From Oscillospiraceae bacterium (GTDB lineage Bacteria > Bacillota > Clostridia > Oscillospirales > Oscillospiraceae), in assembly GCA_009786775.1 (NCBI GenBank), contig WQRL01000072.1:1-7753 (forward strand): a stretch of 7,753 nucleotides of DNA, written 5' to 3'. The notes under the pieces are model-generated. The model was not told where the DNA came from. It made no database searches and saw nothing but the letters and a program-made list of their open reading frames with translations. Below are positions 1 through 6,365 of the stretch, piece by piece. A program made the position numbers and the translations under genes. Within the stretch, counting starts at the first letter, position 1. The number at the start of each line of letters is the position of its first letter.

Positions 1-2
1 TT

Positions 3-191
3 GATGGGCGTGTTATAAGGGTCACCTTGACGCGCGTGGGGCGCAAACTTTTTATGTTGCACATGCATTTCCACATGGTGATGATTAAGCAGCTTGAAGA
101 GGGGCTGGCCGACGATGAGAAGAGTGCTTTGGTTAGAGTTATAACCAAGCTGGATAGTTATTTTGAGAAAAGTATTGAGGCGAGTAAATGA
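3..191 (+). CDS. fabT: MarR-family transcriptional regulator, C-terminal part (FabT-like)
   Basis: The gene enters from outside the left edge; only the last 62 codons are present, in the frame ending at the TGA of 189-191. The visible protein starts with DGRVIRVTLTRVGRKLF, which matches the wing of a MarR winged helix (the D-R-x-x-x-x-x-L-T-x-x-G pattern), followed by a long amphipathic helix that in this family forms the dimer interface. FabT is the MarR-type repressor that sits directly before fabH in Firmicutes FAS II operons and, in streptococci, binds DNA with acyl-ACP as co-repressor. The 4-nt ATGA overlap with fabH (188-191) indicates co-transcription and probably coupled translation. 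The DNA-recognition helix lies outside the window, so MarR membership is well supported. The FabT name rests mainly on position. Confidence 0.78.
   Translation, partial: DGRVIRVTLTRVGRKLFMLHMHFHMVMIKQLEEGLADDEKSALVRVITKLDSYFEKSIEASK
129..148. promoter_or_regulatory. 20-bp palindrome inside the regulator gene, possible operator
   Basis: TTGGTTA (129-135) and TAACCAA (142-148) are perfect 7-bp inverted arms around a 6-nt centre. The element ends 39 nt before the fabH start. MarR-type repressors commonly bind palindromes of about this size, so an operator for autoregulation or an internal fabH control site is possible. However, it lies in coding sequence, no convincing promoter accompanies it, and a few such repeats are expected by chance in a window this long. 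A FabT-box sequence is not recognisable. Confidence 0.25.
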
Positions 192-1144
192 GTTTTAAGA
201 TTCTTGGCACGGGTAGCTGTTTGCCGCAGCGCACTGTAACAAATGAGGAGCTTTCAGAGTTTCTCGATACGTCAGATGAGTGGATACAGCAGCGTGTCGG
301 CATACGCCAGCGCCGCGTGTGCACAACCGAAACAACAACAGACCTAGCAGCAGGGGCTGCCATAGCTGCCCTTGAGATGAGCGGTACTAAGCCTGAGGAG
401 CTGGACATGATTTTGTGTGCAACTGTTTCAGCAGACAATGCCGCACCGTCGCTGGCCTGCTCAGTGCAGAACAAAATAGAGGCGTCATGCCCTGCAATGG
501 ATATAAATGCAGGCTGTACAGGCTTTATTTACATGCTTGAAACTGCTGCGGGATTCTTTGCGATGGGGTATAAGAAGATACTTATAATCGGTGCAGAGCG
601 GCTGACGCGCTGCGCAGACTGGACGGATAGGAGTACGGCAGTTATTTTTGCCGATGGAGCTGGCGCGATGGTGCTGGGGCCAGGGAATTCGTATATCTCG
701 TCAAAACTTGTGGCCAAGGGCGGTGATGCGGTGCTGAGAATACCCAGTTTTCACGGTATGTCGCCTTTTTATGAAGTCGAGCCCCGCGAGCCGTATATCT
801 ACATGAATGGGCAAGAGGTATTTAAGTTTGCTGTAAATGCCATGTGTACAGATCTTGCGGATGCCGTTGAAAAGGCAGGCCTTACAATGGACGAGATTGC
901 GTGGGTAATTCCACATCAGGCCAATGCGCGGATTATAGATTTCGCTGTGAAAAAATTCGGCATAAAGCCCGAGCGCTGCCTTAAAAATATAGAGATAACA
1001 GGCAACACCTCTGCGGCAAGCGTGGCGATTTTAGCGGATGAGCTGGTCCGCTCAGGCAGGCTTAAGGATGGGGATTACATAGCTATGGCGGCATTCGGCG
1101 CAGGCCTGACAAGCGCAGCCTGTGTAATCAAATGGGAAGCGTAG
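188..1144 (+). CDS. fabH: Beta-ketoacyl-ACP synthase III (FabH)
   Basis: FabH starts fatty-acid synthesis by condensing an acyl-CoA primer with malonyl-ACP in the cytoplasm. The 318-residue product has the normal family length and aligns throughout with FabH. The catalytic triad is visible: Cys110 in NAGCTGF, His243 in PHQAN and Asn273 in GNTSAAS (E. coli Cys112, His244, Asn274). Trp32 and Arg148, expected to contact CoA, are also kept. Unusually, Ala86 (DNAAPS) stands where E. coli has Phe87, the residue that closes the primer pocket from the partner subunit, so a roomier pocket is possible. The start is supported by GAGG at 177-180, seven bases upstream, and by the N-terminal ILGTGSCLP, which matches the family. 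The start overlaps the regulator stop. A 104-nt gap follows. Confidence 0.97.
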   Translation: MSFKILGTGSCLPQRTVTNEELSEFLDTSDEWIQQRVGIRQRRVCTTETTTDLAAGAAIAALEMSGTKPEELDMILCATVSADNAAPSLACSVQNKIEASCPAMDINAGCTGFIYMLETAAGFFAMGYKKILIIGAERLTRCADWTDRSTAVIFADGAGAMVLGPGNSYISSKLVAKGGDAVLRIPSFHGMSPFYEVEPREPYIYMNGQEVFKFAVNAMCTDLADAVEKAGLTMDEIAWVIPHQANARIIDFAVKKFGIKPERCLKNIEITGNTSAASVAILADELVRSGRLKDGDYIAMAAFGAGLTSAACVIKWEA

Positions 1145-1180
1145 CATAATTTAAGTGAGCTCATGCAGGGGCGGAGAGTT

Positions 1181-1194
1181 CTGCCTGCGGGCAG
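1181..1194 (+). other. Short GC-rich hairpin with UNCG-type loop in the fabH-acpP gap
   Basis: CTGCC (1181-1185) pairs with GGCAG (1190-1194) around TGCG, that is C(UGCG)G in RNA, the very stable UNCG tetraloop arrangement. GCAGG at 1165-1169 could instead pair with CCTGC at 1184-1188, giving a mutually exclusive alternative. No U-run follows, so it is not a rho-independent terminator. It is followed by an A/T-rich stretch leading to the acpP ribosome binding site. A role in transcript processing or stability is only an inference. Confidence 0.4.
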
Positions 1195-1248
1195 TTAAGG
1201 CCGCCTTTGCATAGACAATAATTACAATTTTTAAGGAGAAACAAAAAA

Positions 1249-1470
1249 ATGAACGTATTTGAAAAGATTGCAGAAGTCATCGCTGACCACGTTGGAAGCG
1301 ACGTAGCAGACATCAACGAGGAAACAACCTTTGAAGAACTAGGTGTTGACTCTTTGGACATCGTTGAGATGGTGATGAGATTTGAAGAAGAGCTCGGTGT
1401 AGAGCTTGAACTTGAAGACAAATTTGACACAGTTGGCGCTCTTGCAAAGTTCATAGAATCCAAAGTTTAA
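1249..1470 (+). CDS. acpP: Acyl carrier protein (AcpP)
   Basis: ACP carries the growing acyl chain as a thioester on 4'-phosphopantetheine between all FAS II enzymes. The 73-residue, very acidic protein has the normal size and the invariant attachment motif: Ser35 in GVDSLDIVEM, at the start of recognition helix II, preceded by the ELG turn. A strong AAGGAG ribosome binding site (1233-1238) stands ten bases before the ATG. Codon use differs from its neighbours: all seven Asp codons are GAC and Glu is mostly GAA, as expected for a highly expressed gene. It sits alone between gaps of 104 and 39 nt rather than overlapping a neighbour. That would allow a level of expression different from the enzymes. 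Holo-ACP synthase is not in this window. Confidence 0.98.
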   Translation: MNVFEKIAEVIADHVGSDVADINEETTFEELGVDSLDIVEMVMRFEEELGVELELEDKFDTVGALAKFIESKV

Positions 1471-1509
1471 GGTTGCTGTGCGCCCGAGTGCACCTATGGA
1501 GGAATCAAT

Positions 1510-2457
1510 ATGATTAAAACACCTGTTTGCGATTTAGCAGGCATAGAGTATCCGATATTCCAAGGCGGTATGGCTTGGATATCAGAAGCGAAACTGGCCG
1601 CCGCCGTGAGTAACGGCGGTGGGCTTGGCATAATCTCGGCGATGAATGCGGATGCGCAGTATCTGCGCAAGCAAATACATGAGGCCCGTGAGCTTACGGA
1701 CAAGCCTTTTGGCGTAAACATAATGCTCATGAGCCCATTTGCGCAGGAAGTCGCAGATGTTGTAGCGCAGGAGAAGGTTCCCGTAGTCACAACCGGGGCG
1801 GGAAACCCTTCTAAGTTCATGGACAAGTGGGCTGCGGCAGGGATAAAAGTTATACCACTCGTCGCTTCGGTAGCAATGGCAAAACTTGTTGCAAAGGCGG
1901 GTGCGTCGGCGGTTATAGCCGAAGGCTGTGAGAGCGGAGGGCATGTGGGTGAATCCACCACGTTAACTCTCGTACCTCAGGTGTGCGACGCTGTAGACCT
2001 TCCTGTAATTGCAGCAGGCGGAATCGCAGATGGACGCGGCGTGGCTGCGGCGCTGATGCTTGGAGCGCAGGGAGTGCAGCTTGGAACCCGATTCCTTGTT
2101 GCAGATGAATGCATAGTGCATCCAACATACAAGAACAAAGTGCTTAAGGCTACAGATGTTTCCACTATAGCGACAGGGAAAAGGCTGGGGCACCCTGTTA
2201 GAAGTATCAAAACTCCATTTTCGAGAGAGTATAATAAGGCTGAGTATGATAGCAATGTGTCCGACACGGAGCTTGAAGAGCTTGCAGCGGGGGCACTTAG
2301 GCTAGCTGCAATGGAGGGGGATAGCGAAAAGGGCTGCTTCCTCGCCGGCCAGATTGCAGGCATGATTAGAAAAGAGCAGCCTGCGGCAGAGATGATAAAA
2401 GAAATTTTTGAAGAGGCGGAAGCCATCTTACGGAGCGCAAGTAAATGGGTAAAATAG
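1510..2457 (+). CDS. fabK: FMN-dependent enoyl-ACP reductase (FabK)
   Basis: FabK performs the last reduction of each elongation cycle, trans-2-enoyl-ACP to acyl-ACP, using FMN and NAD(P)H. It is unrelated to FabI and insensitive to triclosan. The 315-residue protein is a TIM-barrel of the nitronate monooxygenase/FabK family. The FMN-binding N-terminal motif PIFQGGMAWIS lies at residues 15-25. His145 in EGCESGGHVG corresponds to the catalytic His144 of the pneumococcal enzyme. The phosphate-binding motifs AAGGIADGRG (168-177) and GVQLGTRF (188-195) follow. A GGAGG at 1498-1502 lies seven bases before the ATG. The 3' end overlaps fabD by 13 nt, so translation is probably coupled. Position between acpP and fabD is the standard one and separates it from general nitronate monooxygenases. 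Confidence 0.96.
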   Translation: MIKTPVCDLAGIEYPIFQGGMAWISEAKLAAAVSNGGGLGIISAMNADAQYLRKQIHEARELTDKPFGVNIMLMSPFAQEVADVVAQEKVPVVTTGAGNPSKFMDKWAAAGIKVIPLVASVAMAKLVAKAGASAVIAEGCESGGHVGESTTLTLVPQVCDAVDLPVIAAGGIADGRGVAAALMLGAQGVQLGTRFLVADECIVHPTYKNKVLKATDVSTIATGKRLGHPVRSIKTPFSREYNKAEYDSNVSDTELEELAAGALRLAAMEGDSEKGCFLAGQIAGMIRKEQPAAEMIKEIFEEAEAILRSASKWVK

Positions 2458-3359
2458 TATTTATGTTTTCGGGGCAAGGTGCCCAGTACACAGGAATGGG
2501 CAAGGCTCTCTATGATTTCAGCAGTGCTGCCCGCGAAGTATTTGATATAGCTGAGAAGATAAGGCCAGGAACAATTGAGCAATGCTTTTCAGGCAGCTCG
2601 GAAGAACTGGCAGTGACGGAAAACACCCAGCCCTGTGTCTACTGTGTTGACTTGGCGGCGGCAGCGGCTCTCAAAGAAGCTGGCATCAGTGCCAGCATGC
2701 TTGCGGGATTTTCCCTAGGTGAAGTTGCGGCGCTGACATTTTCGGGAGCGGTGTCCTATGAGGAAGGTTTCAAGCTGGTTTGCGCCAGAGCCAAGCTCAT
2801 GCAACAGGCTTCCGAAACAATTTCGGCAGGCATGGCGGCAGTTTTGAAACTTTCTGATGAGAAAGTAATTACCCTGTGTAACGATTTTGACAATATTCAC
2901 CCCGTAAACTTCAACTGTGACGGGCAGGTGGTAGTGGCAGGCTTGAAGGATCAACTCGACGGCTTTATTGCCCATGTCAAGGAAAATGGCGGCAGGGCGA
3001 TGCCCCTCAAAGTGGGCGGAGCATTTCACAGCCCCTTTATGGCAGGTGCGGCAGAGGCCTTTGAAGATGTGCTCGGAGCAGTGAGCATAGCGCAGCCGCA
3101 AGTTACGCTGTACTCAAACCTCACGGCAAAGCCATACGGTGAAGAGATTAAGCCCCTGCTTGCAAAGCAAATTTGCAGCCCCGTAATGTGGCGCAGAGCC
3201 GTAGAGAACATGGTAGAAGCAGGCGCAGACACCTTCGTTGAAGCAGGTCCGGGCAAAACCCTGGCAGGCCTAGTTTCACGCATAAACCCAGATGTTAAAG
3301 TATTTAATGTAGAGGATAGCGAAAGCCTGCAAGCTGCTGTAGAAGGCTGCGCAAAATAA
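2445..3359 (+). CDS. fabD: Malonyl-CoA:ACP transacylase (FabD)
   Basis: FabD transfers malonyl from CoA to ACP, supplying the two-carbon donor for FabH and FabF. The 304-residue length is typical. The N-terminal FMFSGQGAQ gives the oxyanion Gln11. The nucleophile is Ser90 in GFSLGE, Arg115 (ARAKLMQ) binds the malonyl carboxylate, and His195 (GAFHSPFM) is the catalytic base. The small ferredoxin-like subdomain spans roughly residues 125-195. The nucleophile elbow reads GFSLGE instead of the common GHSLGE; the His before the Ser is not part of the catalytic pair, so activity is expected. The start lies inside the end of fabK, with GGAG at 2432-2435 nine bases upstream. The protein begins directly with the conserved KIVFMFSGQG, confirming the start. 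A 103-nt gap follows. Confidence 0.97.
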   Translation: MGKIVFMFSGQGAQYTGMGKALYDFSSAAREVFDIAEKIRPGTIEQCFSGSSEELAVTENTQPCVYCVDLAAAAALKEAGISASMLAGFSLGEVAALTFSGAVSYEEGFKLVCARAKLMQQASETISAGMAAVLKLSDEKVITLCNDFDNIHPVNFNCDGQVVVAGLKDQLDGFIAHVKENGGRAMPLKVGGAFHSPFMAGAAEAFEDVLGAVSIAQPQVTLYSNLTAKPYGEEIKPLLAKQICSPVMWRRAVENMVEAGADTFVEAGPGKTLAGLVSRINPDVKVFNVEDSESLQAAVEGCAK

Positions 3360-3371
3360 AACTTGGCGGCA

Positions 3372-3403
3372 GCCTGTCATCGGCGGATTTAGCCATTGCA
3401 GGC
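3372..3403 (+). other. Imperfect hairpin in the fabD-fabG gap
   Basis: GCCTG (3372-3376) pairs with CAGGC (3399-3403). Inside it, AT (3379-3380) can pair with AT (3395-3396) and GGC (3382-3384) with GCC (3392-3394) around a 7-nt loop. There is one mismatch and one bulge. CAGGCT at 3406-3411 is an alternative partner for AGCCTG at 3371-3376. No U-run follows, so it is not a standard terminator. Like the hairpin before acpP, it stands about 60 nt upstream of the next start codon and is followed by an A-rich leader with a ribosome binding site. Confidence 0.35.
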
Positions 3404-3462
3404 AGCAGGCTCAAACAAATATCTACAAAACCAATAAGGCTAATAAGAAGGGAAGGTACCCT

Positions 3463-4191
3463 ATGTTAAAAGGACAAGTAGCACTAATAACAGGCGGTTC
3501 ACGCGGTATCGGCAAGGCTATTGCCGTCAAACTTGCCCAGCAAGGCGCTAATATTGCCGTGGTGGACATTGGCAATCCGCAGACTGCGGAGCAAACTTGT
3601 GACGAGCTGCGCGCATTGGGCGTGGAAGCTGAGGCGTTTACATGTGATGTTTCTGATTTTGAAGCTGCGAAACAGACAGTCGATGCCGTCAAGGCAAGAT
3701 TTGGCACGGTAAACATTCTTGTAAATAATGCAGGCATAACCCGCGACAGCCTGATAATGACTATGAAAGAAGAAGCATTTGACGATGTGATAAATGTTAA
3801 CCTAAAGGGTGCGTTTAATTTCATCAAACATTGCTCACCAGTTTTTCTAAAAAACCGTTCAGGGAAAATAATAAACATAAGCTCTGTTGCAGGGGTGTTC
3901 GGCAATGCAGGGCAGGCCAACTATTCAGCGTCAAAAGCTGGACTTATAGGCCTTACCAAGACCATGGCCAAGGAACTCGCTTCCAGAAATGTTACAAGTA
4001 ACGCCATAGCACCGGGCTTTATCAAAACAGATATGACTGAGGACCTGCCCAATGAGAAAGACTTAAAGGCTGCCATACCTCTAGGGCGCGTTGGCACACC
4101 TGAAGAAATTGCGGACCTTGCGGCATTTTTGTGTAGTGCAGATTATGTCACAGGGCAGGTTATCTGCGTTGACGGAGGTCTGGCTATATGA
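3463..4191 (+). CDS. fabG: 3-oxoacyl-ACP reductase (FabG)
   Basis: FabG reduces 3-oxoacyl-ACP to 3-hydroxyacyl-ACP. The 242-residue product is a classical short-chain dehydrogenase. It has the coenzyme motif TGGSRGIG (10-17), NNAG (88-91), and the tetrad Asn113, Ser141, Tyr154 and Lys158 (the Y-S-A-S-K signature). Arg132 and Arg175 correspond to the E. coli Arg129 and Arg172 that dock ACP, which supports FabG over a generic dehydrogenase. The second beta strand ends in Asp35 (IAVVDIGN), a residue that in classical SDRs usually favours NADH by binding the ribose hydroxyls, whereas FabG is normally NADPH-dependent. Arg14, an NADPH-type residue, is kept, so cofactor choice is uncertain. AAGGGAAGG just before the ATG (3448-3456) serves as ribosome binding site. 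The stop overlaps fabF by 4 nt. Confidence 0.96.
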   Translation: MLKGQVALITGGSRGIGKAIAVKLAQQGANIAVVDIGNPQTAEQTCDELRALGVEAEAFTCDVSDFEAAKQTVDAVKARFGTVNILVNNAGITRDSLIMTMKEEAFDDVINVNLKGAFNFIKHCSPVFLKNRSGKIINISSVAGVFGNAGQANYSASKAGLIGLTKTMAKELASRNVTSNAIAPGFIKTDMTEDLPNEKDLKAAIPLGRVGTPEEIADLAAFLCSADYVTGQVICVDGGLAI

Positions 4192-5414
4192 GGAGAGTTG
4201 TTGTTACCGGGCTAGGTGCGATTACTCCAATTGGAAATGATATTGAAACAATGTGGGCGAACTTGGCCGCAGGCAAGCATGGCTTTGGGCCGATAACCAG
4301 ATTTGACCTTGAAGGATACAAGGCCTCATTAGCGGCGGAAGTCAAAGACTTCGACCCTCTGGAGTATCTGGAAAAAGGCGAAGTGCGCAGGCTTGACTTG
4401 TATTCAATCTATGCCATTGCGGCTGCGTCACAGGCTGTGAAGGACAGCGGTATCGAGGGGCAAATAGCACCCGAGAGATTTGATGTTTGCTTTGGCTCAG
4501 GCATCGGCGGTATGGAAACATTTGAAACGGAAATCGAAAAACTGCTTTCAGGCGGCTCACGGAAGGTGTCACCGCTGTTTATACCCATGATGATACCGAA
4601 TCTTGCAGCAGGCAATCTGGCCATACGGTTTAAGGCCAAAGGTTCCTGCACCGCTGTAATTACAGCCTGTGCCACAGGCACAGATGCTATCGGAACTGCG
4701 TACCGGGCTATTAAACACGGCTATGCCGACGGAGCCATCGCAGGTGGCAGTGAGGCTGTAATCGCCCGCATGGGAGTTTCAGGTTTTCAAAACATGACGG
4801 CTCTCACCACCTCATCCGACCCCGATGCTGCATCACTGCCCTTTGACAAAAGGCGTGGCGGTTTTGTAATTGGTGAAGGGGCAGGGGCGCTTATCCTAGA
4901 GGAATATGAACATGCCAAGGCTAGGGGGGCGAAAATCTACGCCGAAGTCAGCGGCTATGGTTCCACTTGCGATGCACACCATATCACAGCCCCCACACCT
5001 GACGGAGAATCCTCAGCCAGAGCGATTTCTGACGCATATAAAGAGTCGGGTTCACCTGAGGGGGTAATATACATAAACGCGCATGGTACAGGCACACCTC
5101 TAAACGATGCGGCAGAAACAAAGGCTATAAAACGCGCTTTTGACGGATATACAGGAAACATTCTTGTCAGTTCGACTAAATCCATGACAGGGCACATGCT
5201 GGGTGCTGCGGGTGCAGTGGAAGCCATCATAGCCATTTTGGCACTGGGGAAAAAGGTTATACCCCCGACAATCGGGCTTAAAGAGCCAGACCCTGAATGC
5301 GATTTGGACTATGTCCCCTTAGAGGCAAGGCAGGCTCCGGTGGAACTTGCAATGTCGGTTTCTTTAGGATTCGGCGGGCATAACGCATGTGTTGCGTTTA
5401 AGGCCAACAGTTAA
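4188..5414 (+). CDS. fabF: Beta-ketoacyl-ACP synthase II (FabF)
   Basis: FabF elongates acyl-ACP with malonyl-ACP in all cycles after FabH. The 408 residues match the family length. It has the Cys-His-His site: Cys161 in TACATGTD, His299 in NAHGTGTPLND and His336 in TGHMLGAAGA. It also has Lys331 (STKSMTGH) and the gatekeeper Phe395 in GFGGHN, the form common in Gram-positive FabF. Acyl-pocket residues around GSGIGGM (103-109) look ordinary. Translation starts at the ATGA overlap with fabG. The GGAGG ribosome binding site (4174-4178) is embedded in the conserved DGG end of FabG, so the two proteins are probably made in coupled fashion. It is the only elongating synthase in the window; no fabB is present, as usual in Firmicutes. 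Confidence 0.98.
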   Translation: MRRVVVTGLGAITPIGNDIETMWANLAAGKHGFGPITRFDLEGYKASLAAEVKDFDPLEYLEKGEVRRLDLYSIYAIAAASQAVKDSGIEGQIAPERFDVCFGSGIGGMETFETEIEKLLSGGSRKVSPLFIPMMIPNLAAGNLAIRFKAKGSCTAVITACATGTDAIGTAYRAIKHGYADGAIAGGSEAVIARMGVSGFQNMTALTTSSDPDAASLPFDKRRGGFVIGEGAGALILEEYEHAKARGAKIYAEVSGYGSTCDAHHITAPTPDGESSARAISDAYKESGSPEGVIYINAHGTGTPLNDAAETKAIKRAFDGYTGNILVSSTKSMTGHMLGAAGAVEAIIAILALGKKVIPPTIGLKEPDPECDLDYVPLEARQAPVELAMSVSLGFGGHNACVAFKANS

Positions 5415-5429
5415 CTGCGCGTTTACTTG

Positions 5430-5435
5430 AAAGGA
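5430..5435 (+). promoter_or_regulatory. Ribosome binding site deciding the accB start
   Basis: AAAGGA at 5430-5435 lies nine bases before ATG 5445. It would fall inside the coding region if the in-frame TTG at 5427 were used. TTG 5427 has no ribosome binding site of its own, and the extra residues MKGKTI do not resemble AccB N-termini. The ATG at 5445 is therefore the start. Confidence 0.8.
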
Positions 5436-5444
5436 AAAACAATA

Positions 5445-5906
5445 ATGGAAAACAAGGAAATTAGAGAATTAGCCCAGATAATGATTGACATGGGGCTTAC
5501 TACGCTGGACTTAAACTCCCGTGGGGAATCAATAAGGCTGGAGCGTCATGCAGCTCCCGTTTTTGCAGCACCTGTAGCGCATATTGAAGCGCAAGCCGCT
5601 AATCCGGTTTTGGCAGCAGGCCCGCGTGAAGAAGCGCAGCCAACCGCTGCGGCCTCGGTTTTGCACGAGGTTAAGTCGCCAACTGTAGGCACTTTCTACG
5701 CTTCCTCAGAGCCAGGCAAGGATGCCTTTGTAAAAGTCGGCGACAAGGTCAGCAAGGGCGAAACCCTGTGCCTGCTTGAAGCTATGAAAATGCTTAACGA
5801 GATCCACGCCGACAAGGCAGGGGTTGTGGTTGAAATTTTGGCGGAGAACAAGCAAGTTGTAGAATTTGGCCAGCCACTTTTCCGCATCGACGTATCGGGG
5901 AATTAA
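5445..5906 (+). CDS. accB: Biotin carboxyl carrier protein of acetyl-CoA carboxylase (AccB)
   Basis: AccB carries biotin between the carboxylase (AccC) and the carboxyltransferase (AccA/AccD). From the ATG it has 153 residues, typical for the family. A short N-terminal helix region (1-35, with LAQIMIDMGLTTLDL) is followed by an Ala/Pro-rich flexible linker (about 36-72). The C-terminal biotinyl domain follows (about 73-153). Lys115 in EAMKM is the biotinylation site. The segment ASSEPGKDAF (86-95) after VGTFY is the protruding thumb typical of AccB-type carriers and distinguishes it from the carriers of other biotin enzymes. It is separated from fabF by 30 nt and from fabZ by 3 nt. The biotin ligase needed to modify it is not in the window. 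Confidence 0.97.
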   Translation: MENKEIRELAQIMIDMGLTTLDLNSRGESIRLERHAAPVFAAPVAHIEAQAANPVLAAGPREEAQPTAAASVLHEVKSPTVGTFYASSEPGKDAFVKVGDKVSKGETLCLLEAMKMLNEIHADKAGVVVEILAENKQVVEFGQPLFRIDVSGN

Positions 5907-5909
5907 GTT

Positions 5910-6320
5910 ATGAATCAAGAAGCGATTAAGAAAATCTTACCCCACAGGGATAGCATGCTTCTTGTGGAAGAAGCGGAAGTAATAGATGGCAAGGCGCATG
6001 GGAAGTACACTGTGCGTGGCGACGAATGGTTTCTCGACGGCCATTTTCCAGGAAATCCGGTAGTGCCCGGTGTTATACTGTGTGAAATTCTCGCCCAGTC
6101 CACCTGTGTTCTGCTCAGCGGCGAAATACAATCGGGCATCACTCCTTACTTTACAGGCATCACATCAGCCCGCTTCAAATCTCCGGTAAAGCCGGGGGAT
6201 GTGATTGAAACCGAGTGTGTCATAACTAAAAAAAGACCGCCATTTTACTTTGCCGCAGGAGAGATGAAGGTAGATGGCAAGCTCGCACTCAAAGCGGAAT
6301 TTTCCTTCGCGCTGGTATAG
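5910..6320 (+). CDS. fabZ: 3-hydroxyacyl-ACP dehydratase (FabZ)
   Basis: FabZ removes water from 3-hydroxyacyl-ACP to give trans-2-enoyl-ACP, the FabK substrate. The 136-residue hot-dog protein shows LPHRDSMLLV (10-19) and the catalytic helix GHFPGNPVVPGVILCEILAQ (44-63), with His45 and Glu59 as active-site pair. Asp rather than Glu at the acidic position, seen in isomerising FabA, is not found here, so plain FabZ is the best call. Some Gram-positive FabZ-like proteins (FabN) also isomerise, and this cannot be excluded from the motif alone. The start follows the accB stop after 3 nt, with GGGGA at 5897-5901 as ribosome binding site. Its place between accB and accC is the usual Firmicutes arrangement. 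Confidence 0.96.
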   Translation: MNQEAIKKILPHRDSMLLVEEAEVIDGKAHGKYTVRGDEWFLDGHFPGNPVVPGVILCEILAQSTCVLLSGEIQSGITPYFTGITSARFKSPVKPGDVIETECVITKKRPPFYFAAGEMKVDGKLALKAEFSFALV

Positions 6321-6365
6321 GCCCAAAATGCATTTACCCACTAACTCAATGATTGGGGAAAGACA

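Noticed and set aside
27..58. TTGACG with TATGTT as a promoter inside the regulator gene
   Set aside because: The spacing of 20 nt is poor and the -10 match is weak; the bases encode the conserved wing of the MarR fold.
1207..1235. TTGCAT or TACAAT elements as an acpP promoter
   Set aside because: No pair of -35 and -10 elements has suitable spacing, and transcription would begin at or inside the ribosome binding site.
1161..1463. Minus-strand open frame of 100 codons opposite acpP
   Set aside because: The translation is a run of Ser, Thr and Pro produced by reading the acidic ACP codons backwards; there is no ribosome binding site logic or domain.
1470..1495. Weak hairpin AGGT(T)GC/GCACCT after acpP as a terminator
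   Set aside because: The stem is short with a bulge and a 13-nt loop, and no U-run follows; downstream genes clearly belong to the same operon.
1494..2582. Long minus-strand open frames (up to 201 codons) opposite fabK and fabD
   Set aside because: They lie entirely opposite strongly conserved genes, show no recognisable motif and have low-complexity Ser/Ala-rich translations typical of antisense shadows.
3449..3462. AGGG/CCCT mini-hairpin hiding the fabG ribosome binding site
   Set aside because: Only four base pairs with a 6-nt loop, too weak to argue for regulation.
5427..5444. TTG start extending accB by six codons
   Set aside because: A good ribosome binding site sits inside this extension and points to ATG 5445; the extra residues do not match AccB N-termini.
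6326..6335. 10-bp palindrome AAATGCATTT before accC
   Set aside because: Short AT-rich palindromes of this kind are common by chance and nothing else supports a site.
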